64,000 nucleotides of DNA from JANLVJ01 sp031363945 (GTDB taxonomy: Bacteria; Bacteroidota; Bacteroidia; Sphingobacteriales; Sphingobacteriaceae): contig JANLVJ010000047.1 of NCBI GenBank assembly GCA_031363945.1, positions 62,001 through 126,000 of the forward strand. Direction: 5' to 3'. Below the pieces are notes generated by a model, which saw only the letters and a program-made list of their open reading frames with translations, did no database searches and was not told the origin of the DNA. Below are positions 53,112-61,792 of this stretch, piece after piece. The position numbers and the translations under genes are program-made. Position 1 is the stretch's first letter. Every line of letters begins with the position of its first letter.

Positions 53112-54680
53112 ATGGATACGATTGGTAAGGAAATTACAGATGATACAAAAGAGATCAAAGTTGATCTGGTACTATTGAATTATGATGATTACCTTGAATT
53201 AAATGCAGTCATGCGGTTGGCTTATCATGAAATGGATGAAGATCTATGGAGGGAAAAAGACATAAAAAAACTTATAAGGATTTTTCCGGAAGGCCAGCTT
53301 TGTGTCAAAGTAAATAATAAGGTTGCAGCAGTAGCCCTGGCTATAGTGGTAGACTATCAAAAGTTCGGAGATAATCATTCTTATGAAGACATAACTGGTA
53401 AATACACCTTTAATACGCATAATCCTAAAGGAGACGTATTATATGGAATAGAGGTTTTTGTTAAACCAGAATTCAGAGATATGCGCCTTGCCCGCAGACT
53501 TTATGGGGCAAGAAAAGAAATTTGTGAACAACTCAACCTCAGGGCTATCATGGCCGGAGGAAGAATTCCTAACTATGAAAAATTTTCTGCAGAGCTAACT
53601 CCCCGTCAATACATAGAAAAAGTAAAATCAAAAGAAATTTATGATCCTGCACTTTCCTTTCAGCTATCTAATGATTTTCACGTAAAAAAAATTCTAAAGA
53701 ATTATCTTGAAAGTGATAACCAGTCAAAAGAATACGCAACTCTGTTAGAATGGAATAATATCTATTATCAGGAGAACAAGCCAACTCTTGGATCATCAAG
53801 AACAAATGTGAGGATAGGGCTGGTTCAATGGCAGATGAGATTTTTTGAATCTCTTACCGCCTTGATGGATCAGGTCGAGTATTTTGTTGATGCTGTCAGC
53901 GATTACAAATCTGATTTTGTCCTGTTTCCAGAACTTTTCAATGCACCTCTGATGGTTGAATTCAATCATTTAACTTCTGCTGAAGCTATCAGGGGTCTTG
54001 CAACGTATACTGATGCAATAAAAAATAGATTTCAGGAACTTGCAGTATCTTATAATGTTAACATCATTACTGGCAGCATGCCATATGTAAATGATGAAGG
54101 AAAACTATTGAATGTGAGCTTTCTATGCCGGCGTAATGGTACATGGGAGCGATATTGTAAGATTCATGCCACCCCATCTGAAGTTAGAACCTGGGGAATG
54201 TCAGGAGGTCATAAGATTCAGACATTTGATACAGACTGTGGTAAAATAGGCATACTGATCTGTTATGATGTGGAATTCCCTGAGCTCTCTAGAATCTATG
54301 CTGAACAGGGAGTTCAGATACTTTTTGTACCTTTTATGACCGATACCCAGAACGGATATAACAGGGTAAGATGCTGTGCCCAGGCCAGGGCAATTGAAAA
54401 CGAGTGCTATGTGGCGATTGCAGGTTGTGTCGGAAACCTGCCCAAAATCAGAAATATGGATATCCAATATGCGCAGTCTGCTATTTTTACGCCTTCAGAT
54501 TTTGCCTTTCCAATGATTCCTATTAAGGCCGAAGCCACCCCCAATACAGAAATGACCATTATTGCTGATCTTGATCTTGATTTATTAAAAGAATTGCACG
54601 AAGAAGGGAGTGTTCAGAATTTAAAGGACAGACGTAAAGATCTTTACCAGCTTAAATTAAAACCGACAAAAAAAGATTAA
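53112..54680 (+). CDS. GNAT acetyltransferase-carbon-nitrogen hydrolase fusion
   Basis: A 522-residue two-domain protein. The N-terminal part (about 18-215) is a GNAT-fold domain, with EVFVKPEFRDMRLARRLYGARKE-like acetyl-CoA loop pattern (FRDMRLARRLYGAR). The C-terminal nitrilase domain (about 232-515) has the catalytic triad Glu274 (FPELFNAP), Lys350 (RYCKIHATPSE) and Cys384 (ILICYDVEFPE). Fusions of this type are widespread and are annotated as bifunctional GNAT/carbon-nitrogen hydrolase. Substrates are unknown, but an acylated amide metabolite or damage-repair role is plausible. Spaced 14 bp after thiL. Confidence 0.92.
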   Translation: MDTIGKEITDDTKEIKVDLVLLNYDDYLELNAVMRLAYHEMDEDLWREKDIKKLIRIFPEGQLCVKVNNKVAAVALAIVVDYQKFGDNHSYEDITGKYTFNTHNPKGDVLYGIEVFVKPEFRDMRLARRLYGARKEICEQLNLRAIMAGGRIPNYEKFSAELTPRQYIEKVKSKEIYDPALSFQLSNDFHVKKILKNYLESDNQSKEYATLLEWNNIYYQENKPTLGSSRTNVRIGLVQWQMRFFESLTALMDQVEYFVDAVSDYKSDFVLFPELFNAPLMVEFNHLTSAEAIRGLATYTDAIKNRFQELAVSYNVNIITGSMPYVNDEGKLLNVSFLCRRNGTWERYCKIHATPSEVRTWGMSGGHKIQTFDTDCGKIGILICYDVEFPELSRIYAEQGVQILFVPFMTDTQNGYNRVRCCAQARAIENECYVAIAGCVGNLPKIRNMDIQYAQSAIFTPSDFAFPMIPIKAEATPNTEMTIIADLDLDLLKELHEEGSVQNLKDRRKDLYQLKLKPTKKD

Positions 54681-54726
54681 CAAACAGACAAGTACCCTTA
54701 AAGGGACCGATAAAAAAATAAGAGCG

Positions 54727-55398
54727 ATGTATAGTCTATTGTTTATTCCATTAATTATAAGCTGGGTTATTGGCTGGAGATTTAAAAACAGAATTAGCTA
54801 TTTCAGTAGTATTCCTCTGTCTTCAGGTTTGTCTGGTTGTGCAATTGCTGAAAAAATGCTAAGAGAAAACTTTATCTACGATGTAAAGGTGGTTGCAGGC
54901 AATGGACTGCTAACCGACCATTTTGACCCGAGCTTGAAAACAGTCAGTCTGAGTTCAGATGTATACTATGGTACCAGTATTGCATCTGCTGCAATTGCTG
55001 CTCATGAATGTGGGCATGCCCTGCAGCAAGCCCAAGCATATTCATTTTTAAGCTTGAGAACCGGATTGGTTCCGGCGATGAATATTGCAAATACCTGGGC
55101 GCCCTGGTTAATAATCGGCGGTGTATTTGCGTTAACCGTATTCCCGTTTCTACTGCTTGCTGGAATCGCTTTGCTGGCGATAACAGTTGTATTCAGCCTG
55201 ATAACTTTACCCATTGAATTTGACGCGAGCAGACGAGCTCTCGTATGGCTTGATAATCAGCCAGGGGTTATCTCAGGAGATCAACACTTAAAGGCTGCAG
55301 AAGCATTAAGATGGGCTGCCATGACGTACGTAGCAGCAGCCCTTGCATCTTTAGGCACATTACTGTATTACCTGTCATTTCTTAATAAAAGGCATTAA
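54727..55398 (+). CDS. membrane zinc metallopeptidase, YugP/peptidase_Mx type
   Basis: A 223-residue polytopic protein with the zinc motif HECGHALQ (His93, Glu94, His97) between membrane segments: one near 3-17, a pair near 120-160, and one at the C-terminus. SGLSGCAIAEKMLRENFIYDVKV and LPIEFDASRRALVWL are typical of this neutral zinc peptidase family (DUF/YugP). Role unknown, possibly membrane-protein quality control. It lies 46 bp after the GNAT-nitrilase gene and converges with the SDR gene. Confidence 0.9.
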   Translation: MYSLLFIPLIISWVIGWRFKNRISYFSSIPLSSGLSGCAIAEKMLRENFIYDVKVVAGNGLLTDHFDPSLKTVSLSSDVYYGTSIASAAIAAHECGHALQQAQAYSFLSLRTGLVPAMNIANTWAPWLIIGGVFALTVFPFLLLAGIALLAITVVFSLITLPIEFDASRRALVWLDNQPGVISGDQHLKAAEALRWAAMTYVAAALASLGTLLYYLSFLNKRH

Positions 55399-55466
55399 GT
55401 ATGCATTACCTTTTTCAGGAGCGGCTAGTAGTGGTGTATCAAAAAATTATCAGGTAAATTAAATTT

Positions 55467-56213
55467 CTAGGAAACAGTTGTTACAGACTTTCCTGGATTC
55501 ATAAAGTCAAAGGTCTTTTTTAACTGCTCAGGACTAGATTTTGTCATTTCCTCACTGAAACCAAAAGTAAGTTCTGTTTTACCAACCTGAAGTTGCTGAA
55601 ATATTGAAGCAATGAATTCCTCAACAGGAGGAGCTGCAAGGTGCAAACCAATACCTCCGAGATCAGTGTTTAATGCGGGTGGTATGATTTCGATCACTTC
55701 TATATTTTTTTCTTTTAACAAATGGTTTAAAGAAATGGTAAATGAATGCAAAAAGGCTTTTGTTGCTGAGTAAACAGGAACTTTGGTAAGGGGCACAAAT
55801 GATAATCCCGAAGTCACATTCATAATGGTTTGTAATGAACCTAACCTGATGAAAAGAGTTGTCAAATGTATGGGTGCTTCTATATTTGTTGTGATTTCTT
55901 GTTTGGCCCGTTCATAAAAATCATCATCATCAGTTGACATCCAGTTTTGTATACCCGCATTGTTTACCAGCACATTTAAATCAGGATGGCTGGTCAAAAT
56001 CCACTGATAAAGCTCTTCACGCTGAGCCTCTACCGATAGGTCACATACCCTTGTTATTATGGCAGGATATTTATCAGCAAGCTCTTTTAGTGTAGATCCT
56101 CTTCTTGAGCATACAATAACAGTGTTATTCTCCGTTAAAAACCGCTCGGTTAGCCCCAGACCTATGCCACTGGCTCCGCCGGTAATCAATATTTTATTTC
56201 CTGAAAGATTCAT
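55467..56213 (-). CDS. short-chain dehydrogenase/reductase, DltE-like
   Basis: A 248-residue Rossmann-fold oxidoreductase. The nucleotide loop is TGGASGIGLGLTERF (11-25), NNAG follows near 87 (LVNNAGIQN), and the catalytic YSATK motif near 148 (PVYSATKAFLHSF) is complete with an upstream serine in VTSGLSFV. The sequence resembles DltE/YvaG-type SDRs whose substrate is unclear. It is transcribed on its own strand with apaG 53 bp upstream, which may be in the same transcript. Confidence 0.9.
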   Translation of the reverse strand: MNLSGNKILITGGASGIGLGLTERFLTENNTVIVCSRRGSTLKELADKYPAIITRVCDLSVEAQREELYQWILTSHPDLNVLVNNAGIQNWMSTDDDDFYERAKQEITTNIEAPIHLTTLFIRLGSLQTIMNVTSGLSFVPLTKVPVYSATKAFLHSFTISLNHLLKEKNIEVIEIIPPALNTDLGGIGLHLAAPPVEEFIASIFQQLQVGKTELTFGFSEEMTKSSPEQLKKTFDFMNPGKSVTTVS

Positions 56214-56266
56214 GTTGGTTTGAGTTAGACTTTAAAGACAAGACTAAAACGGGCAGAATGGTAGTT

Positions 56267-56653
56267 TTAGTTCATTTTATAAGGCACAATTAATGCAAAT
56301 TCAGGAATATTGACGGTCAGTTCGGTTTGATCGCTTAGTCTCAGCATTTCATAAGTTCCCTTCATAGACCCCATTTCGGTTTGCAGATTACAGCCAGAAA
56401 CATACTCATGCCATTCGCCAGGCTCAATAATGGGTTGTAACCCGACTACGCCCTCGCCTTCAACCTCCCGATGATTTCCATTTGAATCGAAGATATCCCA
56501 GTGCCGGGTGAGTAATTGAACCGAAAAGTCTCCTAAATTTTCAATTTTTATTTTGTAGGCAAACATATAATGTTCGTTTGCCGGATTCGAATACTCTGCC
56601 TGATAGAGTGTTTCGACAGACACCTTAACACCATCGGTTATTTTTACAATCAT
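56267..56653 (-). CDS. apaG: ApaG domain protein
   Basis: A 128-residue fibronectin-III-like beta protein. Hallmarks are RHWDIFDSNGNHREVEGEGV, GLQPIIEPGEWHEYVSGC and MGSMKGTYEM, which match ApaG nearly throughout. ApaG was linked genetically to Co2+/Mg2+ efflux in enterics and its fold resembles polysaccharide-binding domains; the biochemical role is still unclear. It is flanked by SDR and Dus genes on the same strand. Confidence 0.95.
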   Translation of the reverse strand: MIVKITDGVKVSVETLYQAEYSNPANEHYMFAYKIKIENLGDFSVQLLTRHWDIFDSNGNHREVEGEGVVGLQPIIEPGEWHEYVSGCNLQTEMGSMKGTYEMLRLSDQTELTVNIPEFALIVPYKMN

Positions 56654-56727
56654 TTTCCAAAAAATAATTTGTGCTTATATCAGTTCAAATTAACAATAAG
56701 CGGAGATATTTAATAACTAAAGTATGA

Positions 56728-57723
56728 TTATTCTGCAAAAATTTCTTCCTCGTTTTTGAAAGGTAATTCTTGCAGGTAGTCAGTGATTTCTATCAGCGTA
56801 TCGAACCTTACAAGATTAGATCTCCACTCTTTACTATTATTTATTCCTTTAAAATATCCGGCGTAATGACGGCGCATTTCAAAAATTCCAAGCCTGTCAC
56901 CCTTCCACTCAACAGACTTTAATAAATGGGAAGTGCAGATACGTATACGTTCGCTTAGACTTGGGGGTTCCATTATTTCATTGAATTCAATGAAATGTTT
57001 TATCTGTCTGAAAATCCATGGGTTGCCGATTGAAGCCCGGCCGATCATTACTCCGTCGACTCCATAGTCGTTTTTCATTTGTACTGCTTTCTGAGGAGAA
57101 TCAATATCACCATTACCGAATATCGGAATCGTGATACGGGGGTTGTTTTTAACTTCCCTGATAAGCGTCCAGTCTGCCTCTCCCTTGTATAACTGTGCCC
57201 GTGTTCTGCCATGAATGGTTAAAGCTTGTATTCCAGTGTCTTGCAGCCGCTCTGCAACTTCACAAATATTTTTAGTAGAGTCATCCCATCCCAACCGCGT
57301 TTTTACAGTTACAGGCTGTGAGCTTGCCTGAACAACGGCGGCTGTCATCTTCTCCATTTTCAAAATATCACGCAAAAGGCTTGCGCCGGCACCACGGCAG
57401 GCAACATTTTTCACGGGACATCCATAATTAATATCTACAAGATCAGGATTAACGGCAGAAGCCAGATAAGCAGCCTCTCGCATATGTTCGATCTCTGAGC
57501 CAAAGATCTGAATACCCACAGGACGCTCATATTCAAAAATATCCAGTTTCTGGATACTTTTGGCCGCATCTCTGATCAGGCCTTCTGATGAAATAAATTC
57601 TGTGTACATTAAATCTGCACCCAGTTCTTTACAAACCGCACGGAATGGGGGGTCACTGACGTCTTCCATTGGCGCAAGTAAAAGCGGAAAATTTCCAAGC
57701 TCAATATTTCCTATCTTAGCCAC
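56728..57723 (-). CDS. dusB: tRNA-dihydrouridine synthase, DusB type
   Basis: A 331-residue FMN-dependent TIM-barrel enzyme reducing uridines in tRNA. APMEDVSDPPFR (17-28) is the opening strand; the catalytic Cys102 is in NYGCPVKNV; KTRLGWD, TIHGRTRAQLYKGEADW and FGNGDIDSP are the FMN and phosphate-binding blocks. The start is GTG 57723, matching family alignment (AKIGNIELGNFPLLLAPM). A TAAATTTG box ends only 5 bp upstream of the GTG, so the message may be nearly leaderless. The divergent CPBP gene begins about 26 bp away. Confidence 0.95.
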   Translation of the reverse strand: MAKIGNIELGNFPLLLAPMEDVSDPPFRAVCKELGADLMYTEFISSEGLIRDAAKSIQKLDIFEYERPVGIQIFGSEIEHMREAAYLASAVNPDLVDINYGCPVKNVACRGAGASLLRDILKMEKMTAAVVQASSQPVTVKTRLGWDDSTKNICEVAERLQDTGIQALTIHGRTRAQLYKGEADWTLIREVKNNPRITIPIFGNGDIDSPQKAVQMKNDYGVDGVMIGRASIGNPWIFRQIKHFIEFNEIMEPPSLSERIRICTSHLLKSVEWKGDRLGIFEMRRHYAGYFKGINNSKEWRSNLVRFDTLIEITDYLQELPFKNEEEIFAE

Positions 57724-57728
57724 GATTG

Positions 57729-57736
57729 CAAATTTA
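57729..57736 (-). promoter_or_regulatory. possible -7 element directly before dusB
   Basis: The minus strand reads TAAATTTG, matching TAnnTTTG, but only 5 bp before the start codon. If real, transcription would start at or next to the GTG. Confidence 0.35.
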
Positions 57737-57748
57737 CAAATAAAAACC

Positions 57749-58678
57749 TTGGCTTCATTTTTAAAGGGTGCACTTAGCGAAAAATCTCCGGGTTCTCAGT
57801 TGTTTGTGCTCATTCTGGTCTTTTTATTTTTTCTGGCGACAGGTCAAACACTTGCTTTACTAGCGGTAGAATTGATTTTCCAGCTCAATTTCGCACAAAT
57901 TGGCGATCTTGTTAATCATCCGGCGAATTATTCTACTGCACCCAATAAACTTTTGTTGATTGTGTCATCAATTTTTCAGTTTATAGGTACTGCAGGATTT
58001 TTTTCGAGGATGATGATCGAACCTGATTTTCTAAAATTAAAAAAACCTCCCAATATAGCCTCCATCTTTCTGGCATGTTTTGTATTCATCATTTGCATAC
58101 CTTTAATCAGCTATCTCACAAGCATCAATGCAAAGCTTGAGTTACCTGTTCAATTAGAAAGTCTTGAGGCATGGATGAAAAACTCGGAAGATTCTATTGA
58201 TAAATTAGTAAAATACCTCATGGTTTTACGGCACCCGGGTGATCTACTTGTGAACCTTTTCATGATAGCCCTGATTCCTGCTATTGGTGAAGAGTTACTG
58301 TTCAGAGGGTGCTTTCAGAGAATTATAATCAGAATAAGTAAAAATCCACACCTTGGTATTTTTCTTGCCGCTATGCTTTTTAGCGCCCTGCACCTTCAGT
58401 TTTATGGTTTTTTGCCCCGTCTTTTCTTAGGCATGCTTCTGGGGTATTTGTATTACTGGAGTCAGTCGATATGGTTGTCAATGTCTGCACATTTTCTGAA
58501 TAATGCACTTGCCGTGCTTTCAACTTCATTGCCAGTACTAAATAATAAATGGACAGACACTGATTCTGCCCATCCTTTTAATGCAATTTATATTGTCATA
58601 TCTGCCCTTTCTGTGACCCTGGCAATGGGGGCCATCTATTTTTTATCTAAAAGAAAAAAACAAACTATAAACATATAA
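57749..58678 (+). CDS. CPBP family intramembrane glutamic endopeptidase
   Basis: About 309 residues from a TTG at 57749; no ATG exists between the dusB start and the first membrane helix, and longer frames would run far into dusB on the other strand. Around eight membrane helices carry the CPBP motifs: EELLFRG (Glu181, Glu182, Arg186), FSALHLQFYGFLPR (His215) and SAHFLNNAL (His248). The fold is that of Abi/Rce1-type proteases; in bacteria roles include processing of small peptides and bacteriocin immunity. The stop overlaps the next gene's ATG by one base (TAATG). Confidence 0.87.
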   Translation: MASFLKGALSEKSPGSQLFVLILVFLFFLATGQTLALLAVELIFQLNFAQIGDLVNHPANYSTAPNKLLLIVSSIFQFIGTAGFFSRMMIEPDFLKLKKPPNIASIFLACFVFIICIPLISYLTSINAKLELPVQLESLEAWMKNSEDSIDKLVKYLMVLRHPGDLLVNLFMIALIPAIGEELLFRGCFQRIIIRISKNPHLGIFLAAMLFSALHLQFYGFLPRLFLGMLLGYLYYWSQSIWLSMSAHFLNNALAVLSTSLPVLNNKWTDTDSAHPFNAIYIVISALSVTLAMGAIYFLSKRKKQTINI

Positions 58679-58896
58679 TGGAGAAAGACTGGGTTACCAT
58701 ATTTACATCACAAGACCGAATGAACATTGAACTGGTAAAACAGCTCTTAACCGAACATGATCTTACAGTAGTTGAAATAAACAAAACAGATTCAGCATAT
58801 CATTTCGGGCGTACAGAGTTATTTATTCATGCATCTGATTTTGCTTCTGCCATCGAAATCATAAACCGCATTGAATTTTCAGATGGTCAGCAATGA
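58678..58896 (+). CDS. DUF2007 domain small protein
   Basis: A 72-residue protein with the DUF2007 pattern: WVTIFTSQDRMNIELVKQLL, then a beta strand with VVEINKTDS and a final ASDFASAIEIINRIE helix. The fold is ferredoxin-like and PII-resembling; members are called putative signal-transducing proteins, with no proven function. Translation is coupled to the CPBP gene by a TAATG overlap, and cdsA follows after 96 bp. Confidence 0.85.
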   Translation: MEKDWVTIFTSQDRMNIELVKQLLTEHDLTVVEINKTDSAYHFGRTELFIHASDFASAIEIINRIEFSDGQQ

Positions 58897-58992
58897 AACG
58901 TCGAATAAGACAATCTATGCCCCGAAAAAACAAAGACGAATGTTTAGTTATTTCAATAATACTAATACGCACCCGATATCTACCAACAACCT

Positions 58993-59820
58993 ATGAAGAA
59001 TTTGCTTACCCGCATAGTATCAGCCTTCATTTATGGGTTGGTTCTAATCATTTCAGTACTTGCTGGTAAGGTTTGGTTCCTCTTGTTTTTTGCTATGGTA
59101 TCAACATTTTGCCTGGTAGAGTTTTACAACCTGACTGAGTCTGGTGATGTTAAAATTAATCGTTTCTGGGGGTTTACTCTCGCAGGCATAATGTATCTTT
59201 CGATTTCTTTATACTTACTGGGTTACGTTTTACAACCAAAGTTCTTTTTCTTTTTTCTTCCTTTTCTATATATTATTTTTGTTCAGGAACTATATAACCG
59301 TAACAAACGCCCTTTTCACAGTATTGCTTATACGATTCTGGGTATAGTTTACACACTCTTACCCTTTCTGTTATTCGTTTCTCTTGCCTTCATGAGTGCA
59401 GACAGACATTATGATTACCGTCCTTGTTTGGGGTTTCTATTTTTGCTCTGGGGTGCTGACACAGGAGCATTTTTTAGTGGCAAATTACTTGGCCGTCATT
59501 TACTCATGGAAAGAATTTCACCGAAAAAGACCTGGGAAGGACTCTTTGGAGGTTTAATCACAAGCATGGGGGTTGCATTGATTTTGTCCAAGTTTTTTAA
59601 AGGTCTTAGTCTTATGGAATGGTTAGGTATGGCTACTATAATTGTCACCATCGGATCATTGGGAGATCTGGTCGAGTCTATGTTTAAAAGAGAGCTTGAT
59701 AAAAAAGATTCAGGTACTATTATGCCAGGACATGGAGGTGTTCTTGATCGATTTGATGGTTTGCTGATATCAGCGCCATTTGTGTTCTTATATTTATTGC
59801 TGATTCAAAAATCAGTTTAG
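58993..59820 (+). CDS. cdsA: phosphatidate cytidylyltransferase
   Basis: A 275-residue polytopic inner-membrane enzyme making CDP-diacylglycerol from phosphatidate and CTP. The C-terminal signature is clear: MFKRELDKKDSG, then MPGHGGVLDRFDG, matching S-x8-K-x-R-x4-K-D-x5-P-G-H-G-G-x2-D-R-x-D. WGADTGAFFSGKLLGRH and SPKKTWEGLFGG are the preceding conserved blocks. It directly precedes psd (11-bp gap), so the two consecutive branches of phosphatidylethanolamine synthesis are encoded together; pssA is not in the window. Confidence 0.96.
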   Translation: MKNLLTRIVSAFIYGLVLIISVLAGKVWFLLFFAMVSTFCLVEFYNLTESGDVKINRFWGFTLAGIMYLSISLYLLGYVLQPKFFFFFLPFLYIIFVQELYNRNKRPFHSIAYTILGIVYTLLPFLLFVSLAFMSADRHYDYRPCLGFLFLLWGADTGAFFSGKLLGRHLLMERISPKKTWEGLFGGLITSMGVALILSKFFKGLSLMEWLGMATIIVTIGSLGDLVESMFKRELDKKDSGTIMPGHGGVLDRFDGLLISAPFVFLYLLLIQKSV

Positions 59821-59831
59821 CATTTCATTTT

Positions 59832-60494
59832 ATGATTCATAAAGAAGGTATAGCTAGTATTCTAGGTGGTTTTGTCTTTAGTCTGATATTGATAGTCGCA
59901 GCACGCTACTTTTTTGCAGGCAACACAGTTGTTTTTACGATCGCATGCCTTCTGTCACTTGCGCTGATGGTGATGTTAATTCAATTTTTTAGAAATCCCG
60001 GTAGAACTATTGTATTAAACGATAATAATATTATAGCTCCAGCCGATGGTAAAATTGTAGTCATTGAAGAAACAACAGAGCAGGAATACCTGAAAACTAT
60101 CTGTATACAGGTATCTATCTTTATGTCACCATTAAATGTACACGTGAATAGAAATCCAGTTTCGGGCCATATTGAATATATGAAATATCATCCTGGAAAA
60201 TTTCTTGTTGCTTGGCACCCAAAGTCATCTACTGATAATGAGAGAACAACGGTGGTTTACAAACTACCCGGCGGGAAACTAATTGCATTAAGACAAATAG
60301 CAGGAGCAATGGCAAGACGTATTGTTTATTACCTTAAGCCAGGAATGAATGCTTTACAGGGTGAGCAAATGGGATTTATTAAGTTCGGATCAAGGGTTGA
60401 TCTTTTTCTTCCGCTGGGCACGAAGATTCTGGTTAAACAAGGTGAAAATGTTATTGGCGGGCATACCGTTATTGCACGTCTGGCAGAAGAATAA
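59832..60494 (+). CDS. psd: phosphatidylserine decarboxylase proenzyme
   Basis: A 220-residue protein of the short, archaeal/Bacteroidota-type Psd. Two N-terminal helices (about 8-26 and 31-52) precede the catalytic region: APADGKIV, FMSPLNVHVNRNPVSG and the self-cleavage site GFIKFGSRVDLFLP, with Ser187 expected to become the pyruvoyl group. The KFGS form instead of the E. coli LGST sequence is normal for the short subtype. Psd converts phosphatidylserine to phosphatidylethanolamine. A strong hairpin follows 70 bp after the stop, shared with rplS on the other strand. Confidence 0.95.
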   Translation: MIHKEGIASILGGFVFSLILIVAARYFFAGNTVVFTIACLLSLALMVMLIQFFRNPGRTIVLNDNNIIAPADGKIVVIEETTEQEYLKTICIQVSIFMSPLNVHVNRNPVSGHIEYMKYHPGKFLVAWHPKSSTDNERTTVVYKLPGGKLIALRQIAGAMARRIVYYLKPGMNALQGEQMGFIKFGSRVDLFLPLGTKILVKQGENVIGGHTVIARLAEE

Positions 60495-60564
60495 GCTAAC
60501 CACTATCAATTCTGGTACATTTTATATTTTTTTAAAACGTTCAAAAAATTTGCCAATCAGGCAC

Positions 60565-60604
60565 AAAAAAGCCTCATCGTGAACAAACGACAAGGCTTTT
60601 TTTT
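60565..60604. terminator. bidirectional rho-independent terminator between psd and rplS
   Basis: Arms AAAAAAGCCT and AGGCTTTTTT with inner pairing TCGT/ACGA around a GAACAA loop. A and T tracts on both sides serve psd (plus) and rplS (minus). Confidence 0.88.
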
Positions 60605-60623
60605 AAGTATTTCGTAGTGAAGC

Positions 60624-60968
60624 TTAGTTTCTTTTAGCTTTAATACGGGCTTTTTTACCAGTAAGGCCGCGAAGATAAAATATCTTGGCTCTTCTGACAG
60701 CACCGCGGCTATTCACTTCAATTTTTTCAATATTAGGTGAATTTAATGGGAAAATCCGCTCTACACCAATACTGTTAGAAATTTTTCTTACCGTAAATGT
60801 TTTATTTGCTCCCGTACTATTACGCTGGATAACAACTCCTTGGTAAAGCTGAATTCTTTCTTTATTACCTTCGCGTATTTTATAATGTACCGTAACTGTA
60901 TCTCCTGTTTTGAAAACAGGTACATCAGCTTTAATAGTTTGATCGTCAACAAATTTAATTAAGTCCAT
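60624..60968 (-). CDS. rplS: 50S ribosomal protein L19
   Basis: A 114-residue ribosomal protein with the L19 pattern: FKTGDTVTVHYKIREGNKER, RIQLYQGVVIQRNSTGANKT, and RRAKIFYLRGLTGKKARIK at the end. It sits at the large-subunit interface with 16S rRNA. It is the last gene of the rpsP-rimM-x-trmD-rplS set. A 145-bp gap from trmD with its own TATATTTG box and tandem palindromes suggests separate transcription. Length is standard. Confidence 0.98.
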   Translation of the reverse strand: MDLIKFVDDQTIKADVPVFKTGDTVTVHYKIREGNKERIQLYQGVVIQRNSTGANKTFTVRKISNSIGVERIFPLNSPNIEKIEVNSRGAVRRAKIFYLRGLTGKKARIKAKRN

Positions 60969-61009
60969 TGCTTAAAAATAGAGGCCTTTATAATAAAAAA
61001 TTTAAGATG

Positions 61010-61017
61010 CAAATATA
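61010..61017 (-). promoter_or_regulatory. -7 promoter element (TAnnTTTG type) for rplS
   Basis: The minus strand reads TATATTTG, an exact match, 42 bases before the rplS ATG. Two TTGTACAA palindromes lie immediately upstream. Confidence 0.5.
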
Positions 61018-61025
61018 GCAAATTA

Positions 61026-61044
61026 TTGTACAAAAATTGTACAA
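61026..61044. promoter_or_regulatory. tandem TTGTACAA palindromes upstream of rplS
   Basis: Two copies of the 8-bp palindrome TTGTACAA at 61026-61033 and 61037-61044, period 11 bp (one helical turn), just upstream of the rplS -7 box. They could be an operator or form part of the -33 region (each offers TTTTTG on the minus strand). Confidence 0.4.
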
Positions 61045-61113
61045 AAATTTGTTTCTCGCAAGCTACTTATTTCAGGCTATACTACCTAAGAACAGATCAG
61101 GCTTATTAGAGGG

Positions 61114-61791
61114 TTATAGTAGAAGGTCTGGACGTACATTCGTAGTTTTTTCGAGAGACTGCGCAAACCTCCATTTTTCAATTTCTTTAGGATCACCACT
61201 CAATAGCACTTCGGGAACCTTAAGCCCTCTGAACTCTGAAGGGCGGCTATATATAGGCCCTGAGAGCAGGCCATCTTGAAAGGAGTCAGTCAGGGCAGAA
61301 GATTCATCATTTAATACTCCGGGTAATAATCGCCCAATCGCATCAACCAGTACCGCTGCGGGCAATTCTCCTCCGGAAAGAACATAATCACCAATTGAAA
61401 TTTCCCGGGTGATAAATAATTCTCTTATACGCTGGTCAATTCCTTTATAGTGCCCACATAAGATCAGGATGTTTTCATTCAGAGATAGCTCATTCGCAGC
61501 TTGCTGATTCAAGCGATCACCATCAGGGGTCATATAAATGATCTCATCGTAGGTTCTCTCAGCTATCAGTTTTTCAATACAGGCTGCTATAGGCGGAGCC
61601 GTCATTACCATGCCTGCCCCCCCACCGTACTGGTAATCGTCTACATTCTTGTGCTTATTATCTGCGTAATCTCGTAAATTATGAATATGCAAAAACAAGA
61701 GTCCCTTATTTGCAGCCCGCTTGATAATAGAGTGGCTGAGAAAACTCTCAAATAAGGGTGGGTGAACAGAAATTATATCAATACGCATCAT
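61114..61791 (-). CDS. trmD: tRNA (guanine-37-N1)-methyltransferase
   Basis: A 225-residue SPOUT methyltransferase that forms m1G37 and prevents frameshifting. The trefoil-knot SAM-binding region is visible as LILCGHYKGIDQR, REISIGDYVLSGGELPA and VDAIGRLLPGVL; the YGGGAGMVM block near the N-terminus is also conserved. ATG 61791 was used; ATG 61788 (MRIDIISV) is equally likely. It starts 1 bp after the upstream regulatory-domain gene and is transcribed with it. Confidence 0.97.
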   Translation of the reverse strand: MMRIDIISVHPPLFESFLSHSIIKRAANKGLLFLHIHNLRDYADNKHKNVDDYQYGGGAGMVMTAPPIAACIEKLIAERTYDEIIYMTPDGDRLNQQAANELSLNENILILCGHYKGIDQRIRELFITREISIGDYVLSGGELPAAVLVDAIGRLLPGVLNDESSALTDSFQDGLLSGPIYSRPSEFRGLKVPEVLLSGDPKEIEKWRFAQSLEKTTNVRPDLLL

Positions 61792-61792
61792 T

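Noticed and set aside
58893..59069. Frame starting in the DUF2007 stop (ATGA) and running into cdsA
   Set aside because: It continues out of frame over the cdsA start, and its composition does not look like a real protein.
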